Positions 63,043 to 64,000 of a stretch of 64,000 nt of DNA are shown in pieces. The stretch spans positions 3,286,001 through 3,350,000 of the forward strand of contig NZ_CP088018.1 of the NCBI RefSeq assembly GCF_021049265.1, written 5' to 3'. The translations under genes and the position numbers were made by a program. The notes beneath the pieces are model-generated. The model was given only the letters and a program-made list of their open reading frames with translations, was not told where the DNA came from and searched no databases. This DNA is from Ruania suaedae (lineage in GTDB: Bacteria; Actinomycetota; Actinomycetes; Actinomycetales; Beutenbergiaceae). Each line of letters starts with the position of its first letter. The stretch's first letter is position 1.

Positions 63043-64000
63043 GTGAGCAGGGTCGGCATCCGTGATGTCGCCCTTCATGCCGACGTCGCGACCGGCACCG
63101 TCTCGAACTACCTCAACCACCCCGAACGCGTCTCGCCCGAGACGGCGCGCCGTATCGCCGCCGCGATCGAGATCCTCGGCTTCGTGCCCAGCCAGGCCGG
63201 CCGGCAGTTGCGCTCGGGGACCAGCCGGCTGATCGGCTACCTCGCCCCCGACATCTCCAATCCCTACTTCACCGAGATCGCCGAGAGCGTCGAACGCGGC
63301 GCCGCCACCCGCAACGTCTCGGTGCTCTTCGCCGACTCCCACCGCAGCCGCGCCCGCGAGGACGCCTACCTCTCCGTCTTCGAGGAGCACCGCGTGCTCG
63401 GCCTGTTCGTCTCCTCGCACGAGCCGATCGAGGACAGGCTGGCGCAGGTGCGCCGGCGCGGGACGCCGTCGGTCCTCGTGGGCCAGCAGGCCCTCCACCC
63501 CGACCAGCCCTCGGTCTCCGTCGACGACGTCTCCGGCGGCCGGCAGGCCGCCGCCCACCTCATCGATCGCCGACGGCGCAGACTCGCCTTCGTCGGGGGC
63601 CCGCTCACCATCGCCCAGGTCGCCTCCCGCCTGACCGGGGCGAGCGCCGCCGTCAGCGGTGGCGGTGCCGGGCTGGAGATCATCGACACCGCCGACCGCA
63701 CCGTCGAGGCCGGGCGGCGGGTGGGTGCCCAGCTGCTCGACCGCGCCGCCGGCGCCCGCCCGGACGGGATCCTCGCCGTCAACGACCTGGTCGCACTCGG
63801 CCTCATGCAGACGCTCGTGCACGGGGGCGTGCGGGTGCCCGAGGACGTCGCGATCGTTGGCTACGACGACAACGAGTTCGCCGAGGCCTCCCTCATCCCG
63901 CTCACCAGCGTCCGCGGCCGGCACGAGGAGTTCGGGAGAAGCATGATCGACCTGCTGTTCGAGGCGATCGCCGGAGAGTTCTCCGGGCAGGTGCACCGCA
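63043..64000 (+). CDS. LacI-family transcriptional regulator, 3' end outside window
   Basis: 319 residues are visible before the window ends. The DNA-binding headpiece is VGIRDVALHADVATGTVSNYLNHPERVSPETARRI with the hinge QLRSGTSRLIGYLAPDISNPYF. The periplasmic-binding-protein-like effector domain continues to VAIVGYDDNEFAEASLIPLTSV. It starts with GTG 63043 after GGAGGACAGGGC. LacI sites of the GAAACGTTTC type occur at 35879-35945. This is the only LacI regulator in view and may govern them. Confidence 0.92.
   Translation, partial: MSRVGIRDVALHADVATGTVSNYLNHPERVSPETARRIAAAIEILGFVPSQAGRQLRSGTSRLIGYLAPDISNPYFTEIAESVERGAATRNVSVLFADSHRSRAREDAYLSVFEEHRVLGLFVSSHEPIEDRLAQVRRRGTPSVLVGQQALHPDQPSVSVDDVSGGRQAAAHLIDRRRRRLAFVGGPLTIAQVASRLTGASAAVSGGGAGLEIIDTADRTVEAGRRVGAQLLDRAAGARPDGILAVNDLVALGLMQTLVHGGVRVPEDVAIVGYDDNEFAEASLIPLTSVRGRHEEFGRSMIDLLFEAIAGEFSGQVHR

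Overview
This window comes from a high-G+C (about 70 percent by eye) Gram-positive actinobacterium. Evidence for this includes dense GTG starts, ATGA/GTGA gene overlaps, lipobox and Tat signals, an Eis-type acetyltransferase and a CopD-CtaG fusion. The gene set fits a soil- or plant-associated Micrococcales member (Ruania/Beutenbergia-like), but that placement is inference.

Layout. 1-3195: the tail of a short-chain dehydrogenase, then a leftward acyl-CoA metabolism operon (quinone-oxidoreductase-like enzyme, AMP-forming acyl-CoA ligase, hotdog thioesterase). 3399-6780: a VOC protein, MsrA and a CopD-CtaG copper/cytochrome oxidase assembly fusion. 7021-12589: a tightly overlapping MoxR / DUF58 / membrane protein / two-VWA / acidic-tail protein operon, followed by an Eis-like GNAT. 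13990-16322: a compact polymorphic-toxin cassette made of a WXG100-like carrier, a separate GH-E (HNH/Endo VII) nuclease, an ankyrin-type immunity protein and a DUF2185 (Imm33) immunity protein. 16423-17762: a truncated AbiEi/DUF559-like remnant and a DUF2975 membrane protein with its YozG-like regulator. 17862-21565: a branched-chain-type 2-oxoacid dehydrogenase (E1 alpha, E1 beta, E2).

From about 21.8 kb to the end the window is one large carbohydrate-utilisation island. 21.8-31.8 kb holds a DUF1537 kinase, a RuBisCO-like protein, a GH127 enzyme, an Asp/Glu-racemase-fold protein, a clan GH-A hydrolase and a GH95 enzyme. The kinase plus RuBisCO-like pair resembles known D-apionate catabolism (OiaK with OiaX/OiaC). 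33.3-46.9 kb holds GH78, an apiosidase-like DUF5060/DUF4038/DUF5605 protein, a GH2 beta-galactosidase, a lipoprotein-dependent ABC importer, a five-bladed beta-propeller glycosidase and an (alpha/alpha)6 hydrolase. The combined set (rhamnose, apiose, L-galactose/L-fucose, L-arabinofuranose/aceric acid) suggests rhamnogalacturonan-II fragments or apiosylated plant glycosides. 47-55.8 kb is an IclR-controlled module with a second ABC importer and a non-phosphorylative acid-sugar pathway (SDR, SMP-30 lactonase, enolase-superfamily dehydratase, DapA-type aldolase). 56.3-60.9 kb encodes a very large Tat-exported hydrolase-like protein with two golvesin-C-like modules. 61.1-64 kb has divergent SorC and epimerase genes, then a LacI regulator cut off by the window end.

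Non-coding structure is unusually rich. There are nested REP-like palindromes (4.05, 16.34 and 21.72 kb) and a 39-bp palindrome that brackets the GH-A/GH95 pair. Perfect or near-perfect hairpins follow both substrate-binding-protein genes. A LacI-type operator lies between divergent GH genes. A four-unit array with exact 22-bp period lies upstream of a DUF4143 ATPase.
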